This document shows positions 46,956 to 55,695 of a stretch of 64,000 nucleotides of DNA, in pieces. A model generated the notes under the pieces. That model had not been told where the DNA came from. It did not search any database and was given only the letters and a program-made list of their open reading frames with translations. The position numbers and the translations under genes are program-made. The stretch is taken from assembly GCA_017517965.1 (NCBI GenBank), contig JAFWXR010000017.1:1-64000 (forward strand). Direction: 5' to 3'. The first letter of the stretch is position 1; each line of letters begins with the position of its first letter. The stretch is from Clostridia bacterium (lineage in GTDB: Bacteria; Bacillota; Clostridia; Oscillospirales; Feifaniaceae).

Positions 46956-48809
46956 ATGGCAGAAGAAACGAAAAAAACAAAAAAACACTATTACAGGCCG
47001 AAAAAGAAGACTCAGTCAAAGCCTGCTCAGGAAACAAAGAAAACTACAGATAAAAAGAAAAAAACTTCTCAGAACGTTAAACAGGCTCCCAAAAAGCCTG
47101 TGAAAAAACAATCTGCACCCAAAAAGAAAAAGACGGTTGTAGAGGACAAACTTCCCTTTAACGTGAAAGTTATTCCGCTTGGCGGACTTGGGGAAGTCGG
47201 AAAAAATATGACCGTAATTGAATACGGCAACGAGATGATTTGCGTGGATGCGGGAATGAGTTTTCCTGACGGAGATATGCCGGGTATTGACTACGTAATA
47301 CCGGACTACACGTACATCGAAAAGAATTTCGACAAGTTTAAGGGTATTGTCCTGACACACGGTCACGAGGATCATATAGGTGGTATTCCTTTCCTTCTTA
47401 AAAAGGTAAACGTACCGATATACGGCACGGACCTCACAATAGGCTTTGTAAAGAACAAGCTTGAAGAGCATAAACTTATAAAAAAGGCAAAACTCAACGT
47501 TATAACTGCAGGCTCTAAAGTAAAGATAGGCTGTTTTGAAATTGAATTTATACACACAAATCACTCTATTCCCGGCTCTGTTGCGCTTGCGATAAAGACA
47601 CCTGCAGGTGTGCTTCTGTTTACGGGCGACTTTAAGATAGACTCTACGCCTATACACACTCAGATGATTGATCTGGGCAGATTCGGTGAACTTGGTAAAG
47701 AGGGTGTGCTCGCACTTTTCTCTGACAGCACAAATGCTGAAAGACCGGGCTTTACTTCGAGTGAGAGGATAGTGGGTGAAACCTTCCATACACTCTTTAA
47801 AGGCACGAAAAAACGTATTATAATTGCAACGTTTGCTTCAAATATTCACCGTCTGCAGCAGATTATGGATGCGGCGGCAGAGCACGGAAGGAAGGTTGCA
47901 GTTTCGGGACGCAGTATGCTCTCGAATATAAAAACCGCAATTGAGCTTGGCGTAATGGAAGTGCCTAAGAATACTCTTATTGACCTTGCCAACATCAAAA
48001 ATTATGCAGATGATAAGCTTGTGCTCATAACAACGGGCAGTCAGGGTGAGTCGATGAGTGCGCTTGCGAGAATGGCACACGATGACCATAAGAAAGTTGA
48101 TATCGGACCGAATGATATGGTTATAATATCGGCAACACCTATCCCGGGTAACGAAAAAATGGTATCAAAAGTCATAAATGAACTGCTCGCACACGGTGCG
48201 GAAGTGGTTTACGAGCGTCTGCGTGATATACACGTTTCGGGACATGCCTGTCAGGAAGAACTTAAAATTATGATAGCGCTTACAAAACCGAAATTCTTTG
48301 TTCCCGTACACGGCGAAGTAAGGCAGACGGCAAAGCACGCCTCACTTGCTAAACAGGTAGGCTATGACGATGAGCATATTATGATGCTTGAAAACGGAAG
48401 TGTTCTTGAATTTACGAGAAATACCGCTAAGGTGACGGGAACGGTGCAGGCAGGAATAACGCTTGTTGACGGAAGCGGTGTTGGTGACGTCGGAAACATT
48501 GTTCTCCGTGACAGAAAGAAACTGTCGGAGGACGGTCTTATAATTGTTGTGGTTTCAATAGATTCTTCGGCAGGATACGTTGTGTCGGGTCCCGACATAG
48601 TGTCAAGAGGCTTTGTGTACGTCCGCGAAAGTGAAGACCTTATGGACGGTGCCAAAAGAGTGGTTGACAATCTGCTTAAAAAATATGAAGATAATTTCAA
48701 TCACGACTGGGCAGCAATCAAAAATGACATTAAGGATGCGCTTGGCACTTACGTTTATTCGCAGACCAAACGTTCCCCCATGATAATCCCGATAATTATG
48801 GATGTATAA
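46956..48809 (+). CDS. rnj: Ribonuclease J
   Basis: 617 residues. Metallo-beta-lactamase core with VLTHGHEDHIGGIPFLL (HxHxDH zinc site), IEFIHTNHSIPGSVALAI, LFTGDFKID, then the beta-CASP part with TTGSQGESMSALARMA and FFVPVHGEVR, and a C-terminal dimerisation domain. It has 5'-exo and endonuclease activity in mRNA decay and rRNA processing. Unusual is a leading extension of about 70 residues, very rich in Lys, Thr and Gln (KKTKKHYYRPKKKTQ and several KKKK runs), before the normal start LPFNVKVIPLGGLGEVGKN. ATG 46956 follows GGAGG. Own strong promoter. Confidence 0.95.
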   Translation: MAEETKKTKKHYYRPKKKTQSKPAQETKKTTDKKKKTSQNVKQAPKKPVKKQSAPKKKKTVVEDKLPFNVKVIPLGGLGEVGKNMTVIEYGNEMICVDAGMSFPDGDMPGIDYVIPDYTYIEKNFDKFKGIVLTHGHEDHIGGIPFLLKKVNVPIYGTDLTIGFVKNKLEEHKLIKKAKLNVITAGSKVKIGCFEIEFIHTNHSIPGSVALAIKTPAGVLLFTGDFKIDSTPIHTQMIDLGRFGELGKEGVLALFSDSTNAERPGFTSSERIVGETFHTLFKGTKKRIIIATFASNIHRLQQIMDAAAEHGRKVAVSGRSMLSNIKTAIELGVMEVPKNTLIDLANIKNYADDKLVLITTGSQGESMSALARMAHDDHKKVDIGPNDMVIISATPIPGNEKMVSKVINELLAHGAEVVYERLRDIHVSGHACQEELKIMIALTKPKFFVPVHGEVRQTAKHASLAKQVGYDDEHIMMLENGSVLEFTRNTAKVTGTVQAGITLVDGSGVGDVGNIVLRDRKKLSEDGLIIVVVSIDSSAGYVVSGPDIVSRGFVYVRESEDLMDGAKRVVDNLLKKYEDNFNHDWAAIKNDIKDALGTYVYSQTKRSPMIIPIIMDV

Positions 48810-48815
48810 AATCAG

Positions 48816-48846
48816 ATTCCCTTACAAATACGTTTTGTAAGGGAAT
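48816..48846 (+). terminator. Terminator after RNase J
   Basis: 13-pair stem (48816-48828 with 48834-48846), loop TACGT, then AATTTT. The T-tract is interrupted. Confidence 0.7.
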
Positions 48847-48944
48847 AATTTTATGCCTTGTCTCTTAAAATAAGAACTCAACGGTTGGTATGTGTACTTT
48901 TACGACGTTTTCGTCTACAATAGGCGTGAGAGGAGGATGAATTG

Positions 48945-49547
48945 ATGAATCAGATAAAAATTGGTGAATTTATTGCATCACAAAGAAAAAAGAAGAATTT
49001 GACACAGGCGGCACTTGCTGATAAACTTGGAATTACCGACAGGGCAGTTTCTAAATGGGAGCGTGGCAAAGGTCTGCCCGACGTCTCTCTTATGCTTGAT
49101 TTGTGTAACGTCTTCGGCATTACGGTAAATGAATTATTATGCGGGGAGATAATGGATATGGATAATAATAAAAATGAAGATCTTTTGCTTGATATGGCAA
49201 AAGAATTAGAACAGAAAAACAAAATAATCTGGACTTCTATGTGGACAATTATGATTGTAAGTATAACAGCCCTGTTTGCAGGCATTATGCTTGCTGCATT
49301 TCTGATGCCCGAGGGGGTATTGCAGACCGTAACAATGATTGGAATCTGCATTGTGTTTCTGATACCTTGCTTTTATGCATTGAAACTTGAAGTGAGTGTG
49401 GGCGTTTACAAGTGTAAAAATTGCGGTTTTGAAATTGTCCCCACTTATTCAGAGGCATTGTGGGCAATGCATGCAGGCACCACCCGTTACCTCAAATGCC
49501 CTGAATGTCAGAAACGCACCTGGTGCAAAAAAGTATTGAAAAAGTAG
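48945..49547 (+). CDS. XRE-family regulator with membrane helices and zinc ribbon
   Basis: 200 residues. N-terminal helix-turn-helix (IGEFIASQRKKKNLTQAALADKLGITDRAVSKWERGKGLPD), a linker, two membrane helices (about 93-118 and 122-142), and a C-terminal zinc ribbon CKNCG...CPECQ followed by TWCKK. This is a clostridial layout for membrane-tethered regulators, often autoregulated and responding to envelope or metal stress. A short palindrome GACG-TTTT-CGTC lies at about 48903-48914 upstream and could be its operator. ATG 48945 has a GAGGAGG site. Confidence 0.85.
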   Translation: MNQIKIGEFIASQRKKKNLTQAALADKLGITDRAVSKWERGKGLPDVSLMLDLCNVFGITVNELLCGEIMDMDNNKNEDLLLDMAKELEQKNKIIWTSMWTIMIVSITALFAGIMLAAFLMPEGVLQTVTMIGICIVFLIPCFYALKLEVSVGVYKCKNCGFEIVPTYSEALWAMHAGTTRYLKCPECQKRTWCKKVLKK

Positions 49548-49554
49548 ACGTAAT

Positions 49555-49586
49555 AAAAATCACAGTGGTTACCCACTGTGATTTTT
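49555..49586. terminator. Bidirectional terminator between XRE gene and pgm
   Basis: 14-pair stem (49555-49568 with 49573-49586), loop TTAC, T-tract; ends the long glycogen operon on the minus strand. Confidence 0.85.
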
Positions 49587-49590
49587 TTAT

Positions 49591-51312
49591 TTAGTCTATA
49601 AGTTTTTGTGCGGCTGACTTGATAGTTTCCGTTATCTCTTCACAAGCCTTTGCCGAGTCTGCCTTCGCCGTAATGTAGAACTTTATCTTGGGTTCTGTAC
49701 CAGAAGGTCTGAATACGAGCGAGCAGTCGTTTTCAAGCTCGTAGAAAAGAACGTCGGAGGAGGGGAGACCTGTCTCTGTCTTTTCGCCCGTCTGAGTGTC
49801 TGTGATGTAGCCACTCTGGTAGTCACGGATTTTAAGAACTTTCATTCCTGCAATTTCCGTGGGGGCGTTAGCCCTGAGCTTCACACCCGTTTCCTTCATA
49901 CGTGCAAGACCGTCAAGTCCCGACATAGTGATGGATATAACACTTTCAAGGTAGTTGCCGTACGTATCGTACATTTCCTGCATTGCATCATACAGGCTCT
50001 TGCCCTGTTTTTTATACCAGCAAGCCATCTCTGCGATGAGAAGTGAAGCGTTTACAGCATCCTTGTCACGTGCATACGTGCCTGTGAGATAACCGTAACT
50101 CTCTTCAAAACCGAATATATATGTATATTCGCCGCTTGCTTCAAATTCTTTTATCTTTTCACCGATGAACTTAAATCCCGTAAGAACGTCAAACATCTTT
50201 ACGCCGTACTTGTCACAAACTGCTTTAGCCATATTTGTTGAAACGATACTCTTTACAGCGGCAGCATTTGAGGGGAACGTACCCATTTCCTTACGGCATC
50301 TGATTATAAAATCAAGAAGTAGTACACCCACCTGATTGCCTGAAAGTGTAACGTAGTCGCCTGCATTGTTTCTTACGACAATACCTGCTCTGTCTGCATC
50401 GGGGTCGGTACCGATGATAAGGTCAATATCCTGCTCACGAGCCATTTCTATTGCTCTTGTAAAGCCTGCCTTATCTTCGGGGTTGGGTGACTTTACGGTG
50501 GGAAAATTACCGTCAATTGTCATCTGCTCTGCAACGGTAATAACGTGCTTGAAACCGATTCTCTTAAGCATTTCGGGAACAAGTCGGTAACCTGCACCGT
50601 GGAAAGGTGTGTAAATAACTTTGAAAGAGTCGGCAAGTTCTTTTACGATGTCACCGCAGACAGACTGCTCAAGCACTTTTGCAAGATACTTTTCGTCCAT
50701 CGCATTTCCCATCATTTCGATGAGACCTGCATTCTTCGCCTCTTCAAAATCCATTGTCTTGACATCTTCGAAGATGTCAATCTGAGTGAGTCTGTCAGAA
50801 ATCTTTTTTGCATGGTCGGGCGGAAGCTGTGCACCGTCTTCCCAGTATACTTTGTAGCCGTTGTACTCCTTGGGATTGTGGCTTGCAGTAACGTTTACAC
50901 CTGCTATGCAACCGTTTTCACGGAGCGCGAAAGAAAGCTCGGGTGTGGGACGAAGTTCGTCAAAAAGATATGCCTTTATACCGTTTGCCGCAAGAACACA
51001 CGCAACTTCTTTTGAAAAGAGTTCACTGTTGTTTCTTGAGTCGTAGGCTATGGCAACGCCTCTTTTCTTTGCATCGTCACCGCTTCCTGCTATAAGGTCT
51101 GCAAGTCCCTGTGTCGTATACCTTACGGTATATACGTTCATCATATTCAGACCTGCACCCATTGTGCCGCGAAGACCTGCCGTTCCGAAATCGAGCATTT
51201 TGATAAAGCGGAATTTTATATCCTCATCATCGGTGAGTGATTTAAGTTCTGCCTTCGTCTGCTCGTCCACGTAGGGACTTTCAATCCATTTTTTGTAGTT
51301 CTCGAGATACAT
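49591..51312 (-). CDS. pgm: Phosphoglucomutase
   Basis: 573 residues, converting glucose 6- and 1-phosphate. The catalytic Ser is in VTASHNPKEYNGYK, the metal loop is IIGTDPDADRAGI, the sugar-specificity loop is FGFEESYGYL, and the phosphate site is VFRPSGTEPKIKFY. It is of the long PgcA/Firmicutes type. Last gene of the glycogen operon, 4 bases after the GH13 gene, linking glycogen turnover with glycolysis. It gives a good intact comparison for the degenerate homologue at 45611. Confidence 0.95.
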   Translation of the reverse strand: MYLENYKKWIESPYVDEQTKAELKSLTDDEDIKFRFIKMLDFGTAGLRGTMGAGLNMMNVYTVRYTTQGLADLIAGSGDDAKKRGVAIAYDSRNNSELFSKEVACVLAANGIKAYLFDELRPTPELSFALRENGCIAGVNVTASHNPKEYNGYKVYWEDGAQLPPDHAKKISDRLTQIDIFEDVKTMDFEEAKNAGLIEMMGNAMDEKYLAKVLEQSVCGDIVKELADSFKVIYTPFHGAGYRLVPEMLKRIGFKHVITVAEQMTIDGNFPTVKSPNPEDKAGFTRAIEMAREQDIDLIIGTDPDADRAGIVVRNNAGDYVTLSGNQVGVLLLDFIIRCRKEMGTFPSNAAAVKSIVSTNMAKAVCDKYGVKMFDVLTGFKFIGEKIKEFEASGEYTYIFGFEESYGYLTGTYARDKDAVNASLLIAEMACWYKKQGKSLYDAMQEMYDTYGNYLESVISITMSGLDGLARMKETGVKLRANAPTEIAGMKVLKIRDYQSGYITDTQTGEKTETGLPSSDVLFYELENDCSLVFRPSGTEPKIKFYITAKADSAKACEEITETIKSAAQKLID

Positions 51313-51316
51313 TTTA

Positions 51317-53155
51317 TCACACCTTTTTTAAAATATAGTAGAACTGAGGCTTGACCGTAAGGTCGCCTTTATATGCTTCTTTTTTGCTTAAATCATAATA
51401 CATGCTGTCAAGGTGCAAATTATAATCTTTATCCGACAGATTGACGCATACAATAAGTTTTTCGTTACCGTTTTCTCTGGAAAAAGCAAATACCCCGTTT
51501 TCGTGGCAGATATTTTTGTAAATTCCGTCTTTGAAGAGGGGAGATGCTTTCCTAACGGAGCCGAGAAACGTGTACCATGAAATAAGGTCGCCGTTTTCTT
51601 TACCCCAGGGGTAAGTTTTGCGGTTGAACGGGTCGTTATAACCCTCCATTCCCGCTTCGTCACCGTAGTACACACAGGGTACACCGGGCAGGGTATACTG
51701 TAAAAGAGAGGCGATTTTGAGCCTGTGAATACCAAGTTTCCACTCCGAATCGGAAAGACGGGTGCCTGCTTTACGTTCACGGTCATTGCTTTCTATTATT
51801 CTTCCTGCAAGTGCCGTGACGATTCTGGGTGTGTCGTGAGTACCCAGTATATTCATAAGACAGTTCAAGGTATCCTTCGGATAGTTGTCGCACAATTCTC
51901 TCATGGTTACGGCAAGACCGTGGGCATTGCCGTAGCGTACGTAGTCGATAATGGCATTTTTCAGGGGGTAGTTCATAACAGCGTCAAGCTGTTTGCCCTG
52001 AAAATATTTTCGCCTTTTATCGTAGGATATTTTGTTGCTGGCATCCTCCCAGACTTCGCCTATGATAAGAGCATCCTTGCTTGCACCTTTTGCCGATTTG
52101 CGCAGTGCTTCAAGAAAACTGTCGGGAAGTTCATCAGCAACGTCAAGACGCCAACCGCGCGCCCCGTTTTTAATCCATTTACTGATAATGCCGTTTTTGC
52201 CGTTGATAAACCTGCAAAAATCGGGATAATCTTCGTTGATATCGGGCAGGGTGTCGAAATTCCACCAGCACTCATATTTGTTCGGATATTCGTAGAAACG
52301 AAACCAGTTGATATACGGGGAATCGGGGGATTCATAAGCACCCACACCGTCATATCTGTGATATTTGTTAAAGTACAAAGAGTCTGCACCGACGTGGTTG
52401 AACACGCCGTCGCAAATTATGGAAATGCCACGTTTTTTTGCACTTTTGCAAAGAGATTTAAAATCACTTTCGTCACCAAACATGGAATCTATTTTTGAAT
52501 AATCGCCCGTGTCGTATTTGTGATTCGAATAGGCATCAAATATAGGATTCAGGTAGATGCAGGTAACGCCCAGAGATCTTAAATAATCGAGTTTTTGCTC
52601 GACACCTTTAAGGTCACCGCCAAAAAAGTCGTTATTTAAAATAAGACCTTGCTCGTTAGGCTTCCAATCGGGCATTTCATACCAGTTTTCGTGAATGCGG
52701 GCAGTGCTTTTCGGTGTATGCTCTGCACCTTTACTGAATCTGTCAACGAAAATCTGATAATAAACACCGCCCTTTATCCAGTCGGGAGTACGATAATTCT
52801 TGTCATAGACAGTAAGTTGCCATGAGCGCAGACCGTCTGACATGGGAACGGCTTGCCCCATATCATCCCTGCCGATAACGGTGTCGAAACCGTTTTGCTT
52901 TGCCACAAAATAATACCAGAAAAGACCGACTTTTTGTGGCTTATAAGTAAATTTAAACACGTCTGTAACACCGTCAGTCGACTTTTCCATAGGGAAGAAG
53001 GTTCGTTTGCCGGTGTCATCGTCAATTATGAAAAGTTCAGCGCCCCAGAGTCCGTCGCAAAAGTCCGCTTTGAAAGTAAAATCTATTGACGAGCCTTGTG
53101 CGACGGGGCCCATAGGGTTTCTGAAAGTTGTGTCAAGTGAGTCAAAATAAAACAT
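51317..53155 (-). CDS. GH13 alpha-glucan hydrolase (neopullulanase/cyclomaltodextrinase type)
   Basis: 612 residues, cytoplasmic. N-terminal CBM34-like beta domain (about 1-115), then the TIM barrel. Conserved regions: CDGVFNHVG, GWRLDVADELP (nucleophile Asp), IIGEVWED (acid Glu) and NILGTHDTPRI. The GGDLKGVEQKLDYLRSLGV segment is typical of neopullulanase-like enzymes, which cut alpha-1,4 and often alpha-1,6 bonds of short glucans. As no GlgX is present here, it may do the debranching or maltodextrin trimming of glycogen (inference). It begins 3 bases after glgP. Confidence 0.9.
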   Translation of the reverse strand: MFYFDSLDTTFRNPMGPVAQGSSIDFTFKADFCDGLWGAELFIIDDDTGKRTFFPMEKSTDGVTDVFKFTYKPQKVGLFWYYFVAKQNGFDTVIGRDDMGQAVPMSDGLRSWQLTVYDKNYRTPDWIKGGVYYQIFVDRFSKGAEHTPKSTARIHENWYEMPDWKPNEQGLILNNDFFGGDLKGVEQKLDYLRSLGVTCIYLNPIFDAYSNHKYDTGDYSKIDSMFGDESDFKSLCKSAKKRGISIICDGVFNHVGADSLYFNKYHRYDGVGAYESPDSPYINWFRFYEYPNKYECWWNFDTLPDINEDYPDFCRFINGKNGIISKWIKNGARGWRLDVADELPDSFLEALRKSAKGASKDALIIGEVWEDASNKISYDKRRKYFQGKQLDAVMNYPLKNAIIDYVRYGNAHGLAVTMRELCDNYPKDTLNCLMNILGTHDTPRIVTALAGRIIESNDRERKAGTRLSDSEWKLGIHRLKIASLLQYTLPGVPCVYYGDEAGMEGYNDPFNRKTYPWGKENGDLISWYTFLGSVRKASPLFKDGIYKNICHENGVFAFSRENGNEKLIVCVNLSDKDYNLHLDSMYYDLSKKEAYKGDLTVKPQFYYILKKV

Positions 53156-53158
53156 TGA

Positions 53159-55627
53159 TTAACCTTTTAAACGTTTGAGATTCCAAATATTGTCTGCATA
53201 TTCGGTAATACTGCGGTCAGCAGCAAAAATGCCTGCACCTGCAATGTTTTCAAGCATCATTCTGTTCCACTTGTCTTTGTTGAGGAAGTCTGCATTCATT
53301 CTGTCGTGAACGCTGCAGTAGTCACCGAAATCTGCAAGACACATATACGGGTCGGCAATGCCGTGATCACCGTACATAAGATAGCGTGCAATATCGCTGA
53401 AATCAGTGCCGTTTATACCGCCCTTGATGAAATCAATCACACGGCGTATTTTTTCGTTGTTATCGTAGTACCAGAGAGCGTTGTAGCCTGTCTTCCAGAG
53501 GTCGTCCACTTCCTTGTCGGACATACCGAAGATGTAGATATTATCCTTGCCGACACTCTGATAAATCTCAACGTTTGCACCGTCCATAGTACCGAGTGTG
53601 ATAGCACCGTTTATCATGAGCTTCATATTACCCGTACCGCTTGCTTCCTTACCCGCAAGTGATATCTGCTGTGAAATATCAGCGGCAGGCATAAGATGCT
53701 CTGCCATAGTGGCACAGTAGTTTTCAAGGAATACCACACGTATTTTTTCTCTTATAGCAGGATCTTTCTCTATCAGAGCAGAGAGTTCTGATATAAGCTG
53801 AATTATTCTCTTTGCATGGTAGTAGCCGGGAGCGGCTTTTGCAGCAAAGAAGAAGGTCTGAGGCTGAATATCCTTGTTCGGATTGTCCTTGAGTTCAATA
53901 TAAAGCGAGATGATTCTCATTGCGTTGAGAAGCTGTCTCTTATACTCGTGCAGACGCTTTGCCTGAACGTCGAACAGAGAATCGGGATCGGGTGCAATAC
54001 CCATAGTCTTATTGACTCTGTTTGCAAAAGCGATTTTGTTGTCCTTCTTGATTTTTTCAAGCTGTTCAAGAATTGCTTTATCATCCTTGAATGCACGAAG
54101 TTTTTCAAGCTCAGTACCGATTTTCTTGTAACCGTCACCGATAGTTTCGTCAAGAAGCTTCGTAAGAGCAGGGTTGCTCTGACAGAGCCAGCGTCTGTGA
54201 GCGATACCGTTGGTTACGTTGGTGAACTTTTCGGGTGTAGTGTCTGCAAAATCCTTGAATATCGTCTTTGTGAGGATATCCGAATGGAGTGCAGAAACAC
54301 CGTTAACCTTGTGTGAGCCGATAACGCTTAAGTTAGCCATACGAACCTGTGAATGTGAAAGAACAGCCATACGCTCAATCTTTTCCCATTCGCCGGGGAA
54401 CTTTTCCCACATACTGTTGCAGAAACGCTGGTTGATTTCCTTTATTATCATATGAATACGGGGAAGTCTGCGTTCAATGAGGTCTTCCGGCCATTTTTCA
54501 AGCGCTTCGGCAAGAACCGTATGGTTTGTATATGCAACCGTGTTGCACACGATGTCCCACGCAGTATCCCAGTCGTAATGGTAATCGTCAACAAATATAC
54601 GCATAAGTTCGGGAATACAGAGTGCGGGATGTGTGTCGTTGATGTGAATTGCAACCTTGTCGGCAAAGTTTGAAAGAGTACCGTAAGCCGCAAGGTGATC
54701 GTTGATAATGTTCTGAATTGAAGCAGATACAAGGAAGTACTGCTGCTTAAGACGGAGTGATTTACCCTCGAAATGATTGTCAGCAGGGTAGAGTACCTTT
54801 GAAATCATTTCGGCGTTTGTACGCTCGATTGTAGATCTTACGTAGTCACCGCTTGAAAAGCTCTTCATATCGAATTTGTCGATATCACGTGCAGCCCACA
54901 GACGAAGTGTGCTTACACCCGTACTGTCAGCACCCGATATCATCATATCGTAGGGAACAGCCTCGATTTCATTGTAGTCAGTGTAGTCTATGGAAAGACC
55001 GTTTTCCGTCCAGTTTTCTGAAATGCGACCGTCAAATTTCACTCTGAATGCGAGGTCTTTTCTCTCGGTCAGCCATACGTCACCGCCGGGAAGCCATACG
55101 TCAGGAAGTTCAGTCTGCCAGCCGTCAACAATCTTCTGCTTGAAAAGACCGTATTCATAACGGATGGAAAAGCCTGTTGCAGGATAGTCAAGCGTAGCAA
55201 GAGAATCCATAAAGCATGCAGCAAGTCTTCCGAGACCGCCGTTGCCGAGACCTGCATCAGGCTCAAGCTCATAAAGGTCGGCGAGATTTACACCGTAACC
55301 CTTTAAAACCTTTTCTGCAGTATTCGTGAGACCGAGATTATAGAGATTGTTTTTAAGAGAACGTCCTACAAGGAATTCCATACAGAGATAGTAAACCTTT
55401 TTAGGATGCTGTTCTTTTCTCATTTTGTGAAAGGTGACTTTCTTGCTTGTGAGTTCATCTTTAACTACCAAAGCAAGAGCTTTATACATCTGTTCGGGAG
55501 TTGCCTCTGAAGGCTGACAGCTAAAGTATCTCTGAACGGTGTTTTCGAAAGTTTCCTTAAATGCTTTCTGTGTTGATACCGAAGACTTTGTTTTTGTATT
55601 CGGTTTCTGTTTTTTTGTGTTAGACAT
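53159..55627 (-). CDS. glgP: Glycogen/maltodextrin phosphorylase
   Basis: 822 residues, PLP enzyme (GT35) releasing glucose 1-phosphate from alpha-1,4-glucan ends. The PLP site is EASGTGNMKLMINGAITLGT; other landmarks are NGGLGRLAACFMDS, HINDTHPALCIPELMR and the phosphate-site KRLHEYKRQLLN. The first 20 residues are a Lys/Thr/Ser-rich tail (MSNTKKQKPNTKTKSSVST) not needed for the fold. It has its own promoter within the operon, so degradation may be expressed apart from synthesis. Confidence 0.96.
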   Translation of the reverse strand: MSNTKKQKPNTKTKSSVSTQKAFKETFENTVQRYFSCQPSEATPEQMYKALALVVKDELTSKKVTFHKMRKEQHPKKVYYLCMEFLVGRSLKNNLYNLGLTNTAEKVLKGYGVNLADLYELEPDAGLGNGGLGRLAACFMDSLATLDYPATGFSIRYEYGLFKQKIVDGWQTELPDVWLPGGDVWLTERKDLAFRVKFDGRISENWTENGLSIDYTDYNEIEAVPYDMMISGADSTGVSTLRLWAARDIDKFDMKSFSSGDYVRSTIERTNAEMISKVLYPADNHFEGKSLRLKQQYFLVSASIQNIINDHLAAYGTLSNFADKVAIHINDTHPALCIPELMRIFVDDYHYDWDTAWDIVCNTVAYTNHTVLAEALEKWPEDLIERRLPRIHMIIKEINQRFCNSMWEKFPGEWEKIERMAVLSHSQVRMANLSVIGSHKVNGVSALHSDILTKTIFKDFADTTPEKFTNVTNGIAHRRWLCQSNPALTKLLDETIGDGYKKIGTELEKLRAFKDDKAILEQLEKIKKDNKIAFANRVNKTMGIAPDPDSLFDVQAKRLHEYKRQLLNAMRIISLYIELKDNPNKDIQPQTFFFAAKAAPGYYHAKRIIQLISELSALIEKDPAIREKIRVVFLENYCATMAEHLMPAADISQQISLAGKEASGTGNMKLMINGAITLGTMDGANVEIYQSVGKDNIYIFGMSDKEVDDLWKTGYNALWYYDNNEKIRRVIDFIKGGINGTDFSDIARYLMYGDHGIADPYMCLADFGDYCSVHDRMNADFLNKDKWNRMMLENIAGAGIFAADRSITEYADNIWNLKRLKG

Positions 55628-55666
55628 AATAGAATTTACCTACCAATTTAAAGTTTGTTACAGACT

Positions 55667-55695
55667 ATAATACTATACTTTAATAATTAAATCAA
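55667..55695 (-). promoter_or_regulatory. Internal promoter before glgP
   Basis: On the minus strand TTGATT (55695-55690), 17 bases, TATTAT (55672-55667), in the 59-base gap after glgA. Confidence 0.65.

Noticed and set aside
47016-47789. 257-codon open frame antisense to RNase J
   Set aside because: No family features, Cys/Arg/Phe-rich shadow composition, and it lies fully inside a certain gene.
51725-52498. 257-codon open frame antisense to the GH13 gene
   Set aside because: The sense frame has all catalytic motifs; the antisense frame has no ribosome site or recognisable domain.
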